A stretch of DNA of 64,000 nt, taken from positions 57,002,532 to 57,066,531 of the forward strand of contig NC_064843.1 of assembly GCF_024166365.1 (NCBI RefSeq). Direction: 5' to 3'. This DNA comes from Elephas maximus indicus. Taxonomy: Eukaryota > Chordata > Mammalia > Proboscidea > Elephantidae. The notes beneath the pieces are model-generated. The model saw nothing but the letters and a program-made list of their open reading frames with translations, searched no databases and had not been told where the DNA came from. A program made the translations under genes and the position numbers. Position 1 is the first letter of the stretch, and the number at the start of each line of letters is the position of its first letter. Positions 46,609 through 57,004 of this stretch are shown in pieces.

Positions 46609-49600
46609 CTCCCTTTGTTTGGAAGACCTGATTTTTATTTTTCTAACATCCTGTAAAATAATAGTTCTTACAGCTGTCGGCCTATCTCCTTTTGGTTAGA
46701 TGTTGACACGGAAGACTTGCAGAGTTGCTTGCAGGTTTTAGTACCCTTGGAGCTGCTGTTACAGCAGCCCATACCAGCCAGAGAAAGCCTTGGGTACTGA
46801 GGTGTGGTGGTAGACCCTCTCCCCGCTTGTTTCCCCAGTAAATTCATCTGTAGCAGAAGTAAACAGTCGCTCTTGGTTTTGACAAAGTTTCTGCTTTATA
46901 ACCCATACTACTTTAAACTATCATTTGTTACCTTCAGATCAAGACTAAATTCTTGCTATAAAGGCAATTTTAGATAGATAGGATATGATCAGAGACATAT
47001 CAGCTCCAGGGAAGAAATGTTTGCTTGGAAGGGAAATTGTAGATTGTAAATAGGCCCTCCCTAGAAAACAGTTTAACTCAAACAGCAGAAATATTTGGCC
47101 TGTTAATTGGACTAGCTACATGATAATACTTTAGGTCAGGCCTTGTAACTCAAAGTGTGGTCCCCAGCCCAGTAGCATCACCATCTCCTGAGAGCGTCTT
47201 AGAAATGCAGAGTCTCAGGCATCCCCCAGGTGTACTGTGTCAGAGTCTGCACTTTTACAACATCTCCAGGTAATTGGAACACACGTTATAGTTGATGAAG
47301 TGCTTTCCTACAGCAGTGCTTTTCAACACGTTTCCACTGTCTCACAGGTGCATCTTATTCCTGCTGGCTGTGGCATAGTAAGAGTAAGCAAAGGGCCTGC
47401 TGCATTAGCTGAGATGCTGTCCTTCTGTTTCCTTTCAAAACATTTTAAAATGCAAAGTGGTGTCATCATCTTAAAAAATTAAATTAGACCCAAAAGAAAG
47501 TCATCCCCAATCTTTGGTACCTTACCAATGGAGGTAACACATTCCACAGCTGGTTGACACCTCTTGACCCTTCCTTTGAGAGTCACCGCTAGGGGCGAAC
47601 AGCCTTCCAATACTGTTTTCCCTCTTCTTTTATGGCCTGGAAAGAGGAGTGGTACAGATATTTTAAAGTCCTGCTTTTCTCGTTTGAAATGCATGGTTTT
47701 TCTTCTCATAAATACATTTGAACTCTTGGTTCAAGTTATGAATCATACCTGTTGAAAACCCATTGCCATTGAGCCTGTTCTGACTCAGGGCAACCCTAAG
47801 AGTTGTGAACCATAAGTCACAATTTATTTTCATTTGGCATTCAGTATATTTTAACAGATTTCCTTAGGGGTGTGTTTAAAATTAGCTAGCAATGTACTTG
47901 TGTAGTGAAATTTGAACTATTAATGACTAGTGTAAACAATCTTCAACATAATGAAAAGTAATCTGTTTTTCAAATAATTAAAACAGCGAATCCAGTATGC
48001 AAAAACAGATTCAGATATAATATCTAAAATGCGTGGTACATTTGCTGATAAAGAAAAGAAAAAAGAAAAGAAAAAAGCCAAAACTGTGGAACAGACTGCA
48101 GCAACCACAAACAAAAAGCCTGGTCAGGTAAGATGGCAAAAATTAATTTTTTTGGTGTTAAAAATTTGTTGGGTATGTCTGTCTTCCATGAGAGATGATC
48201 TTTGCATATGTTTGTATGTTTAATAGGTGGACTTTAAGAAGCTAGAGTGGTTGACTTAAAATTCCAGTGGTTATGTTTAAACAATAAATTATATACCTTT
48301 ACATATGCAAATTTATATTAAACAGGTTTATTTGAATTTGCGGACATTAAATTCCATTTGTCTCTGAAATATGTTAATATCTATTGGCTTCGTTCTCATG
48401 TTCTGCTGCTTATAAAATAATACTGTAGATATTATCTTTAATCATGAGTACCCTACTCAAGCTTCTTTCTTTGAACGATTCAGGGTTGCAAAATTTAATT
48501 TGAAATGCTAGATAAAAAAATGAAATTATCCTTTAAAAAATAGTTACTTCTGGACTGAAAGTAATTAGAAATCAGTTTCACTAAATATGATGCTTGACTT
48601 CTGTCCAATTGTTAGGAAAAAACAAGACCGGTCCTTGTTCTTTCTTTTCTATATTTCTCTGTAATTGTGCGGTTTAGAGGTTAAATTTTATCATGTAGTC
48701 TTTAAAGGTTAAGGCTAGGTCTTTCAAAAATAACTGACAAGCACATGAATCTTTCAGTCAGAGTTAAGACACAAATTTTTAAAGGAAGTCAAATGGAATA
48801 AGAAATCTGTTGAAATTAACATTATTTGCATTTAGTAGTATTTATTTTTATTTAGTAGTTATTTTTTGTAGGAGTTGGGAAATTTTAACTGTTTCCCTCT
48901 TTCTTTAATTTAGGGAACACCAAATTCAGCTAATGCTCAAGGGAATTCAACACCAAGCCCTCAGGTAATGTTATTTCCCACGGGGTGCATACTTCAAAGT
49001 AAAATTATAAACAATAAATTATTAGCATATGTTTCTAAAGATAGAAGCTAATTCCTTCTACAGGGCACCATACATTAAAACATATGGCCTTTTAACGTAG
49101 AACTCATTCCTCAAAATATTCTAGTTTTCTTTAAGAGAGAGAAGACACGATCTGACTTTATTCCTTGTTGCCCGTAAGGAAGCAGTGACAGAATCAAAAT
49201 GACAGGCGTTAAACTCTCCGGGGGCGGAGAGCAAACATTTTTGTTTTCCCCACAGTGCATAGCCCAGGGCTTTACATACACACACCACTGGTAACAAAAA
49301 GGTAACCAGCTGTCTTCACTTAAGTTGGCTGAAGCACTAAATCATCTTTTCTAGTAGAGCCTCACGTCCTCAGCACAAATCTGTTTCAGCCCTACTATTT
49401 TTTTTTTTTTTAATCTCCTTATATTTTAGAAACTGCCTACCAGATATCTTCCCACTAAATACCTCAGTTATGTGTATTAGTGTTTTATACTTGCTTGCTG
49501 GGATGCTTGAGTCTGGCAAGATCCTTAAATCCAGACAATTTTCTGTACCACTAAGGTTTTTCTCCTCTGACTAAGTTATTTGCACTTTCTTAAAATATCT

Positions 49601-51286
49601 GTTTCCTTAATTTGCACTCTCTCAGCAGTTACAGTCCAGATCATAAAAGCCAGGACTTAATTCTGTAAGGTCTTAGGTTGTTCACTAATTGTTCTTTACA
49701 CTTGGTCTTTTCTCTTCCACGACACTAGTCTGAAGACAGGGATGCTTTTTGGCTATATATGGTGCCTTCTCCCTGTAGTTCCCCATTCCTTATAACCTCA
49801 GAGTGGGGGATCTAATAAGTAGTTTAATACCTAATAACAGTGTTTGCTTCTACTTCTTTGTAACTAGATGCTGTGCCTACCTAATTTACTTGCAAAAAAA
49901 AAAAACATTGAAAGTCACCAACTAGTGGTTCTCAGTGGTAATTGTGTTAGTTCCAGGTTTTTTTATATGCTGGAAGACAGTAAACAATAGTGTGTGGTGA
50001 TGGAGTGTCTAGTGTTACCACCAGATGCGGGGTGGTAGAGAAGGGGTGACGATGCTGCCTTCTCCAGCCAGGCTAAGATCTTTCACTTACATATTCCTCC
50101 ATATTACGACTGACTCCCAGATGCTTAAAACTTGTTTGTGAAAACCAAAACCCCCTGCTGTTGGGTCAATTCTGACTCATAGTGACCCTATAAGACAGAG
50201 TAGAACTGCCCCATAGGGTTTCCAAGGCTGTAAATCTTTATGGAAGCAGGCTCCACATCTTTCTCTTGGGAGTGGCCAGTGGGTTTGAACTGCCAGCCTT
50301 TCAGTTAGCAGGCAAGTGCTTTAACCACCGTGACACAGGGCTCCATGATAAGATTGGTCCTCTTCCTAATTTGTATTAAGTGACTTGAAGAATGTCTCAT
50401 TTGTTACTGTTAGGTTTATATTTATTTCTCTGGGTTCCTTGTTTTTCAGCTTTAGTGATAGGTGTCTCAGGATTTCACAAGCCTTTGTAAACTGGAATGT
50501 AGCTCCCTGAAGTTTAAGTTTTTATGAGGAGCCAAATGGCTTATGGTACTTTTTTAAATTTACAAGCTAACTTTGCTTTTGTTTCTTTCTAATAGGTCCC
50601 TGATTACCCTCCAAACTATATTTTATTCCTTAATAACTTACCAGAAGAGACTAATGAGATGATGCTATCCATGCTGTTTAATCAGTAAGTTTCTTCATAA
50701 ATAAGCCTCCGGACAGGACAAATAGCACTTTCATGGGCTGAGTTCATTCATGCATCACACACAGTAATTCCTAACAGTTTCATTGATTCAGCCTGGGATT
50801 AATGATGATTTCAAGCCAGTCTGCAGATTAAGCAAATAACAAGCTAAATTTTCTCTAATTTTCTATTACGAATTCTAATTGATGAGAAAACAGGAAGCAA
50901 AGCTTTGATATAATGACAAAATTAGAATTAACACGTTATTCCTGCTGTTCTTTCTTGGTTTTAATTACATTTCAAGCTCTTTCATCCTACTCAGGGTTCT
51001 AAGTAGGATATGAGACTTTTCCTGGACTAGTATCAGGAAGTTGCTTTTGTAGACATTTATGTATTAGGTGTCATTTATGTATATATAAATATCTATACAC
51101 ACATACATACATTTTCTTCTTTACAGGTTCCCTGGTTTTAAGGAAGTACGCTTGGTGCCTGGGAGGCATGACATTGCTTTTGTTGAATTTGAAAACGATG
51201 GGCAGGCCGGAGCCGCCAGGGATGCTTTGCAAGGATTTAAGATCACGCCATCTCATGCCATGAAAATCACCTATGCCAAGAAATAA
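40614..51286 (+). CDS. SNRPB2: U2 small nuclear ribonucleoprotein B'' (gene span, six coding exons)
   Basis: The nuclear protein U2B'' works with U2A' to bind stem-loop IV of U2 snRNA in the U2 snRNP, which recognises the branch site in pre-mRNA splicing. Coding exons: 40614-40677, 41269-41441, 47987-48127, 48914-48964, 50596-50684, 51127-51286; total 678 nt, 225 codons plus TAA, the human length. All introns are GT-AG and phases agree. RRM1 spans residues 7-86, with RNP2 'IYINNM' (9-14) and RNP1 'RGQAFVIF' (49-56). A lysine-rich linker (about 95-115) and a Ser/Thr/Asn/Gln stretch lead to RRM2 (about 151-225) with 'ILFLNN' (152-157) and 'DIAFVEF' (188-194). ATG at 40614 has 'aaacATGG' context. 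The paralogue SNRPA is longer, with a proline-rich linker, so U2B'' is the firm call. No stop or frame break. Confidence 0.98.
40878..41056 (+). repeat. AfroSINE in SNRPB2 intron 2
   Basis: Complete sense copy: head 'ggaaaccctggtggtgtagt', internal promoter-like B box 'ggttcgaatcc', body 'cctatagggtcgctataagt' and a T-rich end at 41038-41056. Confidence 0.95.
41269..41441 (+). CDS. SNRPB2: SNRPB2 coding exon 2
   Basis: Acceptor 'ttacacag' ends at 41268, donor GTAAGT begins at 41442. 173 bases complete codon 22 and run to residue 79. It contains RNP1 of RRM1, residues 49-56. Confidence 0.96.
41640..42340 (+). repeat. L2 and MIR relics in intron 3
   Basis: 'gggcctactgtgtgcctgga' to 'ctagtggaggagatggtgaa' is L2-like. 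41840-42030 is an antisense MIR ('attctaacccaggcagtctg'). L2-like text continues to about 42250 ('gggctttctggagga'). Confidence 0.6.
42503..42707 (-). repeat. AfroSINE variant in intron 3
   Basis: Antisense: 'gctgttgaattgattctgac', 'agagtagaactgccctgcta' and head 'attgcaccaccagggctcc'. Confidence 0.9.
42722..42891 (-). repeat. AfroSINE in intron 3
   Basis: The A-rich tail side 42722-42736 is followed by 'ctttgagtcaattctgcctt' and head 'ccactatgccaccagagttt'. It stands just behind the preceding AfroSINE in the same orientation. Confidence 0.9.
42960..43430 (+). mobile_element. L1 LINE 3' end, intron 3
   Basis: Sense, diverged relative of the L1 end at 4231: 'aaaagtgtagaacaaaacca', 'gaactttcaccaaaaacgca'. 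Non-coding. Confidence 0.6.
43930..44040 (+). repeat. MIR SINE relic
   Basis: 'ttctgccatttactggctcc', 'gcccttggtcagtttcacca' match the MIR core in order. Confidence 0.65.
44047..44412 (+). mobile_element. hAT-type non-autonomous DNA transposon, split by an AfroSINE
   Basis: Starts 'ggggtcagcaaacactttgt' with 'gtaaagggccaggtaat' and 'ggctttgtgggccacat', and resumes after 44358 with 'gactgaatttggtccatagg'. Same family as 45168-45372; family name left open. Confidence 0.6.
44200..44358 (-). repeat. AfroSINE inside the hAT-type element
   Basis: Antisense: 'aacgtcgagtcaattccaac', 'cagagtagaacggccccata' and head 'actacgccaccagggtt'. Confidence 0.95.
44595..44812 (+). repeat. AfroSINE variant in intron 3
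   Basis: Sense: head 'ggagtccctgggtggcgcag', 'ggttcagatccacccacagg', tail 'tgagttggaatcgactcagt'. Confidence 0.9.
44815..45155 (+). mobile_element. L1 LINE 3' end with poly(A), intron 3
   Basis: 'gaaaccccaagaatatggcc', 'ttcagccaaagattagacag', then 'gtacaataaaaaatt' and an A run at about 45138-45153. Close relative of 4440-4838. Confidence 0.75.
45168..45372 (+). mobile_element. hAT-type non-autonomous DNA transposon
   Basis: 'ggggtcagcaaacttttttg' at the left, 'aataaaactttatttacaaa' near the right, ending 'gtgaaccctg'. The near-inverted ends fit a short hAT MITE. Confidence 0.7.
45380..46411. other. Intron 3 sequence, AfroSINE tail fragment only
   Basis: A 40-base AfroSINE tail ('ttgccatcgagtcgatcctg') lies at 45843-45882. 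Otherwise unique-looking. Confidence 0.45.
46423..46606 (+). repeat. Young AfroSINE with 30-T tail
   Basis: Sense copy between perfect 11-bp repeats 'tactccctttg' at 46412-46422 and 46607-46617. It ends in an uninterrupted run of 30 T at 46575-46604. The intact tail and duplication suggest a fairly recent insertion. Confidence 0.95.
47138..47288 (+). mobile_element. MER5A-like hAT DNA transposon
   Basis: 'cagcccagtagcatcaccat', 'cttagaaatgcagagtctca' and 'acatctccaggtaattggaa' follow the MER5A order. Confidence 0.75.
47754..47805 (-). repeat. AfroSINE tail fragment
   Basis: 'aacccattgccattgagcct' and 'ctgactcagggcaaccctaa' only. Confidence 0.7.
47987..48127 (+). CDS. SNRPB2: SNRPB2 coding exon 3
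   Basis: Acceptor 'taaaacag' ends at 47986, donor GTAAGA begins at 48128. 141 bases encode residues 80-126: the end of RRM1 plus the lysine/glutamate-rich linker. Confidence 0.96.
48128..48913. other. SNRPB2 intron 4, no feature recognised
   Basis: AT-rich intron without named repeats. Polypyrimidine tract 'tttccctctttctttaattt' before the acceptor. Confidence 0.5.
48914..48964 (+). CDS. SNRPB2: SNRPB2 coding exon 4
   Basis: The 51-base exon encodes residues 127-143, a Gly/Pro/Ser/Asn/Gln-rich linker. Acceptor 'aatttag' ends at 48913 and donor GTAATG begins at 48965. The length is a multiple of three with phase 0 on both sides, so skipping it would keep the frame. Confidence 0.93.
50140..50344 (-). 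repeat. AfroSINE variant in intron 5
   Basis: Antisense: 'ctgttgggtcaattctgact', 'acagagtagaactgccccat', head 'accaccgtgacacagggctc'. The rest of intron 5 (48965-50595) has no named feature except a T/A-rich run near 49400. Confidence 0.9.
50596..50684 (+). CDS. SNRPB2: SNRPB2 coding exon 5
   Basis: Acceptor 'ctaatag' ends at 50595, donor GTAAGT begins at 50685. 89 bases encode residues 144-172 plus two bases of Gln173. It carries RNP2 of RRM2, 'ILFLNN'. Confidence 0.96.
51127..51286 (+). CDS. SNRPB2: SNRPB2 coding exon 6 with stop
   Basis: Acceptor 'tctttacag' ends at 51126. 160 bases complete Gln173 and end with TAA at 51284-51286. It holds RNP1 of RRM2 and the conserved C-terminus 'ITYAKK'. 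Confidence 0.97.
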
Positions 51287-51471
51287 CATTTGGGATAGTC
51301 TTTAAAGGACTTGGCTTTATTTATTATGTTTGTTTTGGTAACATTTGGTCAGGCCATTTTATAGTTGGGGACAGGGGGATAGTGAAAGTAGACATTTGTG
51401 GGGACTTAAATAATTGTCTAGTCCTTCTTTAGCCTTAGTGACTGTGAAATACGAAGGCCTTAATTTTGTAC

Positions 51472-51477
51472 AATAAA
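51472..51477 (+). terminator. SNRPB2: SNRPB2 polyadenylation signal
   Basis: AATAAA, 186 bases after the stop codon, followed by GT/T-rich sequence ('cgtttttgtttttt') at 51495-51508. The 3' UTR is therefore about 200 bases. Confidence 0.85.
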
Positions 51478-51509
51478 CTTATTTGTATTCTATACGTTTT
51501 TGTTTTTTT

Positions 51510-52187
51510 ATTAGCCCATTGCTCTATCATTAAATGCTTATTCTAGCTTAGAACACATCTTAAAGGACATAAAACTATGTCATGGGATGCTTTTCTGAGG
51601 TTAACTTATTTTGGAGCAGCTAATGGTGGTTTTTAATGGTACAGAAGCATGGAACGTTTTAATAAAACAAGAGGAGAATTAGACTACAGAAGCTAGTTAG
51701 TGACTGCTGTACTGGTGGCGAATATGACCATCCTGGATAATAGAAGCAAACGAGACCTGGGCAGGATCTAAATTTGATCTTCGTATCCCTCAAAGAAATG
51801 AATGTGGCATTTTGCTGGTACTAGGTATTCCATGGTTCTTTATGTTCAGTGCTTGGCCGAAGAGGTCATTTAGGAGTAACTCTACTTACTGTTTTCTGGG
51901 AAATAGAAGGAAAGGACGTGCTGTCTTCAAACACTACATTTTGTGACTAACTTTAAGACTTCATTCCCTCTTGAGGCAGACTACTCGAAGAATATCTGCT
52001 TGGATAATACTAACATCTAATCAGAAGACCTCCAGGGAAAGATTTAAATACTGATATTTAAAAAATGACACTACTGATCAGTTTTTGGTGGTCCTGTTTT
52101 AGTATTTTTATAAACTAAACTGTTGCTTATCACTTAGAATTTTTATTGTATACTTATAGAAAGACCACTTTTAGATTCATATAAACC
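51510..52187. other. Intergenic stretch, nothing recognised
   Basis: Unique-looking sequence downstream of SNRPB2, with no frame above 60 codons. Confidence 0.5.
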
Positions 52188-52352
52188 AAAAAACAAACCC
52201 CCTGCCGTCAAGTCGATTCCAGCTCATAGCTACCCTGTAGGACTGAGTGAAACTGTCCCATAGGATTTCTAAGGAGCACCTGGTGGGTTCGAACTGCTGA
52301 CCTCTTGGTTAGCAGCTGTAGCTCTTAACCACTATGCCACCAGGGTTTCCTT
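52188..52352 (-). repeat. AfroSINE
   Basis: Antisense: 'gccgtcaagtcgattccagc', 'aactgtcccataggatttct', head 'actatgccaccagggtttcc'. Confidence 0.95.
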
Positions 52353-52696
52353 AGACTCATAGACATGGGTTATTATCACACCACTGTTGTGCATACATAA
52401 AAGAGAGAAAAGCAAAATAATTGTTTATTCCTAAGACTTTTTTTACTACATTGAGATACCGACCCTTCTGAGTAACTTTTAACCCAGTTGTCAAGGTTCG
52501 TGCACTGTTGTGAGATAACAGGGAATTACTGGAAAAAGGATGATGCTCTTTGATGTTGCAGCAGCGTCAACTCTTGAGGAATTACTCTCCAGTTTTGGTA
52601 CTTACCTGGTCTCAGACCAGAAAACAGTATCTCACAGACCAGCCTCAGTACGAGCCTCATCGTCCTCGCAATGTGAGTGGTATCGTATTGGAGGAA

Positions 52697-52888
52697 AAGA
52701 GCCCTGGTGGTGCAGTGGTTAAAGTGACTGACTGCTGACCGAAAGGTTGGCGGTTCAAAACCACCAGCAACTCCTCAGGAGAAAGATGTGGCAGTCTGCT
52801 TCCATAGAGATTTGCAGCCTTTGACACCCTATGGGGTTGCTATCTACGAGTTAGAATTGACTCAGTGGCAGTGGGTTTGGTTTTTGGG
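52697..52888 (+). repeat. AfroSINE variant with 'agaaagatgtggcagtctgc' box
   Basis: Sense: 'gagccctggtggtgcagtgg' head, 'gaccgaaaggttggcggttc', tail 'attgactcagtggcagtggg'. Same variant as 23015-23212 and 62553. Confidence 0.9.
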
Positions 52889-52982
52889 TATTAGAGGAAG
52901 TAGAAAGGCCAGTATGGCTTGAGTGGAATGAGAACGAGGGCGGAGGAGAGTAGTTGGAGGATTGTGTAGGTTTGTTTTAGAC

Positions 52983-53225
52983 CAGGGCTTGGAACCATTC
53001 TGTTTTGAACCCCTGCCAATAATTTGTATTTCGGACAAGTTCCCAGGTGATGCTAACGCTGCTGATTAGGGACCAATTCTGAGAACCATTAGTAGAGCAG
53101 TGGTTCTCGAAATTTATTATACATAAGGATACCCTGGGGATCTTGTTAAAATGTGGATTCTGATTCAGTATAACTGGGGTGGAAATGCAAATTCTCAGCA
53201 GGGGTTTGGACTGGAATGAATCGGT
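52983..53225 (+). mobile_element. Two MER5-like hAT elements in tandem
   Basis: 52983-53105 has 'aagttcccaggtgatgctaa' and ends 'tgagaaccattag'. A second copy starts at 53098 with 'agtggttctcgaaatttatt' and includes 'gatcttgttaaaatgtggat'. Confidence 0.7.
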
Positions 53226-53309
53226 TTGAAGCCCTCGTTTAGACTTTGGCTTATACTCTGGGTGAAATTGAGAACTATTAGGATTCTTAACATCTGTTTT
53301 ATTGAATTA

Positions 53310-53465
53310 TAAAGGCTTCATTGCTGTTGAGTCGATTCCAACTCAGTGACCCTACAGGACAGAGTAGAACTGCCCCATAGGGTTTCTAAAGAGCAGCTGG
53401 TGGATTCGAACTGCCGACATTTTGGTTAGCAGCTGAATGATTAACCACTGTGCCACCAGGGCTTC
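53310..53465 (-). repeat. AfroSINE
   Basis: Antisense: 'gctgttgagtcgattccaac', 'agagtagaactgccccatag', head 'cactgtgccaccagggcttc'. It interrupts L1-like sequence ('gaattata' on both sides). Confidence 0.95.
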
Positions 53466-54530
53466 TATTGAATTATAGTTTATATAAATAAAAATTAACC
53501 CTGTGAAGTGAACAATTTGATGAGATTTGATAGTTGTATACAGTTGTGTAGCCACCATAGTTCAGGTACAAAGCATTCCATCACCGCAAAAAGTTTCTTT
53601 TTGTCCCTTTGCAGCCAATCTCCCCCAACCCTGAACCTAGGCACCCACTGATCTGCTTTCTGTCAGTGAAATTTCTTCCCATCAAGAATGTCATATAAAA
53701 GGAATCAATACAGTATGTAGTCTTTTGTGTCTGGCTTCTTTCACATAATACTTTTGAGGTTCATCCATATTGTTGCATATATCAGCAGTTTGCTCATTTT
53801 TGTTGCTAAGTAGTTTTCCATGATACTGATACATCACAGTTTATCTCTTCATCTGTGAGGAGGCATCTGGGCCTTTTCTAATTGGGCTACTATGAATAGC
53901 ATGGCTATGTACATTCCCACATGAGTTTGTATGGACTGTTGCTATTTTGAGTAGAGGATGACATCTGATTTTTTCAAGCTTTTTATTTTGAAATTCTAAT
54001 TCATGTAAAAGTTGCAGGAGTACACAGAGCTCCCATAAACACTGGATTGTTCAATTGTTAACATTTCTAAACCATTTGAGAATACATTGCATACCCGCTT
54101 CCTCATTACCCCCTTAAGGTTCTAGGGTGTATTTCCTAAGTCTACTCTCCATAACCATGATATGATAATCAAGATCAGAAAATGAACATTAATCCAATAT
54201 TATCATCAAATCTAATTTGAATTTTACCGCTTGTCCCAGTCATGACCCTTATAGATCTAGAATTCAATCTAGAATCGAGTGTCACATGTAGTAGTCATGT
54301 CTCTCTAGTTTCCTGTTAGTTCCTCAGCTTGTCCTTGTCTTTCATGACTTTAATTTTACATAGAGATAGAGATTATCTATTTACCTGTCTACCTATCTTT
54401 GGATGTATTATACAATTATATTAAAAACTACAAGTTCACAGCAGTACCTCCAGTTGTGGTCCAACAGCATAGAGTTTATCCTAGCCCACTGCAGTGCAAT
54501 GGGTTCCTCTTTACATATATTGCTTTTTGG
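53466..54530 (+). mobile_element. Old L1 3' UTR, two segments
   Basis: 53480-53960 has 'gtcatataaaaggaatcaat', 'gtgtctggcttctttcacat', 'atgaatagcatggctatgta'. 53965-54530 has 'aaaagttgcaggagtacaca' and 'tcatgtctctctagtttcct'. Both match old mammalian L1 3' ends in sense order. Confidence 0.7.
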
Positions 54531-54555
54531 GCCAGGGTTTGTAGTTCTGCCAAGA

Positions 54556-55484
54556 TGATATGCTAGGACACAGTCTTACTGTAGATTAGACAGTTTACTA
54601 TGCAAATGAGGTATATAAAACCCTTTGCAGGGATTGGCCAGTTACTATATAAATAAGGTACCTGTGGCCTAGTGAGGGACTTGGTCAGTATGTGATCTCG
54701 GTGGGAAGAGTAGACTTAGAAAAAATCCCACAGAGATTGGAGGGGGATCTCATTAAAATCAAGAAGAGCCAGGAGTAGAGCATGTCCTTTGGACCTGGGG
54801 TCCCTGTGCTAAGAACCTCCTAGACCTAGGAGACAGAGCTGTAACACTGGAGATGGTGTGAGATGGCACAAGACAGTGCAGTAGCACTAGGGGCAGTGGA
54901 GCAAGATGGCTGTGGTGAGCGTCCTGACCCACTGACCCATGGAAAGAGCTGAATTGCTTAGGCAGGAAGCTTGTTAGTGGAGTGGGGTTCCTCCAGGCAC
55001 TTGAGGCAGAGACAAAAGAACTGTAACAGTTGCCTAAGCAAGGCCTGGTGGCAGAGCCCAGGCCCAAGCAGAGCCCAGGCCCAAGCAGCAGAGGCCAAGA
55101 GTGAGACGGGTCTTTGGGCACGGCCGAGAAGAAGCTGAGAGCTCTGGATGGAAGCTGTCCTGACTGATGAACTGTATCCTGTCTCTGAGTTGTTCCTGTT
55201 ACTTCCAAGTTGATCCCCATTCTGAATTGTACCCTGTTACTTCCCTAATAAACCCCATAATTGGGAGTGTGGTCTGTGAGTTCTGTGTGACCACTGCAAT
55301 GAATCATCGAACCTAGCAAAGAACCAGAGAGTGCCTTAGGAAGGACCGCCGATGTCAGAACTGGTAAAAAGGTTGGAGAGTGGAGGTGCGCCTGACCTCC
55401 ACCTCATAGAAATCAGCCTTGGGGTGATGCTGATTCTCATTATACCCCCTGAAGTTAGAGAATCGCTGCTGCTACTAGTTTATA
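54556..55484 (+). mobile_element. ERV LTR, probably class III
   Basis: The LTR has TATA-like 'gtatataaaaccc' at 54611, a polyadenylation signal AATAAA at 55247-55252, and a right end at 55484 next to a primer site. Its last third resembles the end of the LTR at 362-1000. A 153-codon antisense frame inside is chance. No second LTR is seen in the window. Confidence 0.65.
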
Positions 55485-55485
55485 G

Positions 55486-55745
55486 TTGGCATCAGAAGTG
55501 GGATTTGTTGCTATAGCTCCTGATTCACAGAACCATGGGACTTTGGAAGAGAAAGGGTGAGGGGGCATGGCAAGTTAAACGTCCGATTTTTGGATGGTTA
55601 CTTTGGTTGTTATCCGTAATGGCTAAAAGGAAAATAAATGATCTTACGCTGGAGCAGCAGATAGGGAAACTGAGAATAGAAAGCTGCATCTGGAGTGGCT
55701 TGGGGTGAAATCCCTGCACGTTAAGCTAGGGTCTTTTGGTTCTAC
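55486..55745 (+). pseudogene. ERV primer site and start of gag-like remnant
   Basis: 'ttggcatcagaagtggg' at 55486-55502 is in primer-site position. Sense translation of 55615-55710 gives a short charged stretch with 'LEQQIGKLRIES' that looks like the start of a gag coiled coil. Nothing retroviral is recognised beyond about 55745. Confidence 0.5.
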
Positions 55746-56307
55746 CCAGCCAGAAGCCCAAAGACATACACATATGAATGGGAAGAGAGTCAAGGGGTAT
55801 AGAGAAAATGAAACCAGAATGTTTAAAAAGGGTTATGTGTTTATTTGAATGTACTGACTAAAGGAACGTTTCTCCTGCCTGGTGTTGTAAAACAAGCCTA
55901 AATGTAAGATGGGAATGAATTTTGGATATCATAAAAAGCAGAGAGTGTGTAACTCCGCCTTCAGCCATACTTGATTGGATTTGTTAAAACAAGAACTAAA
56001 ATTTGCCCAAAAAGAAACACAGGTTCATTTCAATGCAGTAGTCCTGTGTATAGGGTGTTAGGGGCTTAGGCTGCAAGGCTGAGCCCCACTCATAAACTTC
56101 AGGAGCAGTAAATTATTTTCATTTGAAAGACATGCAGATCCACCCAGAACTGCTGAGAAGAGAAAAAAGAAAGGAAACTTCTGTTTTTTGAACCATAGAC
56201 AAATGGTTTGCCATTGGATGCATCCAGGCAGGAAATGTCAGTGTCCATCAGGAGAACCTGCTTCCAGGACTGGAAGTTAAAGGAGTGATCGAGTAGCTAG
56301 CCTGGCC

Positions 56308-56634
56308 TGGGGTGTCCCAGCATCTGCTGCCGGTAGAGACAGCATACAGACGAGTAGCCCTTGGTAACACTTTACTTGCAAATAGGAGTTTAAACTTTAA
56401 ATTCCTCAGCAAGCATTTGTGCATCGCCATCCTGCTCAAGGCTCTGCAGTTGCTGAGGTGCAGAGAAGGACTCTGTCCCAAGCTTTCTCACCTCCTCCCT
56501 CTGGATTTCCAGAAATATTTTCTGGGCCTTTAACCCCGAAAAGACGATTTTCTCTTTTGGCTCCTAAATTAGCTCCTCTGGCAGGAGTTCTTAAAATGGA
56601 GGCTGTGGCCCTCAACTTCGGGTCTAAGAAAAGG
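56308..56634 (+). repeat. Inverted repeat, left arm
   Basis: Pairs with 57265-57576 on the other strand. Over the 222 bases I aligned (56312-56533) there are about 21 differences and no gap, near 90% identity, including a 42-base identical run around 'taacactttacttgcaaata'. A 73-codon frame (56312-56533) is open and ends at the same place in both arms. Confidence 0.9.
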
Positions 56635-57004
56635 CTTGTACAGATGGGTGGGTGGGAGCAGCAGCCTGGCCGTGACCTCCAAGCTCCGGACTTAGCTGAC
56701 CCCTTGACCTCTCTGACTTCACTTCAGTTCTCTCTCACTCTCTCTGTCTTCTGAAAATGCTAAACCCTTTTGTCTTTTGCCCTTTGAGTTTACCGCCTGG
56801 AAGCCTTTTCCCCCAGATACTGGTATTCAGGTGTCTTGCCTAGATGCCACCACAGACAGCCCAGTTTAACACAGCCACACCCTACAGCCCTCCAACCCTG
56901 TCAGTCTATCATATCACCGTGGTGCACTGTCCCAAGGCACATATCACTATCTGACATTTGTTGTTTGTTTTCTTGGTGGTGGTTTGTCTACAATGAAAGC
57001 TCCC

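Noticed and set aside
54759-55220. 153-codon antisense frame
   Set aside because: Entirely within an ERV LTR, no domain recognised.
56419-56754. 111-codon sense frame running out of the left inverted-repeat arm
   Set aside because: A different frame from the one shared by both arms, and not preserved in the right arm.
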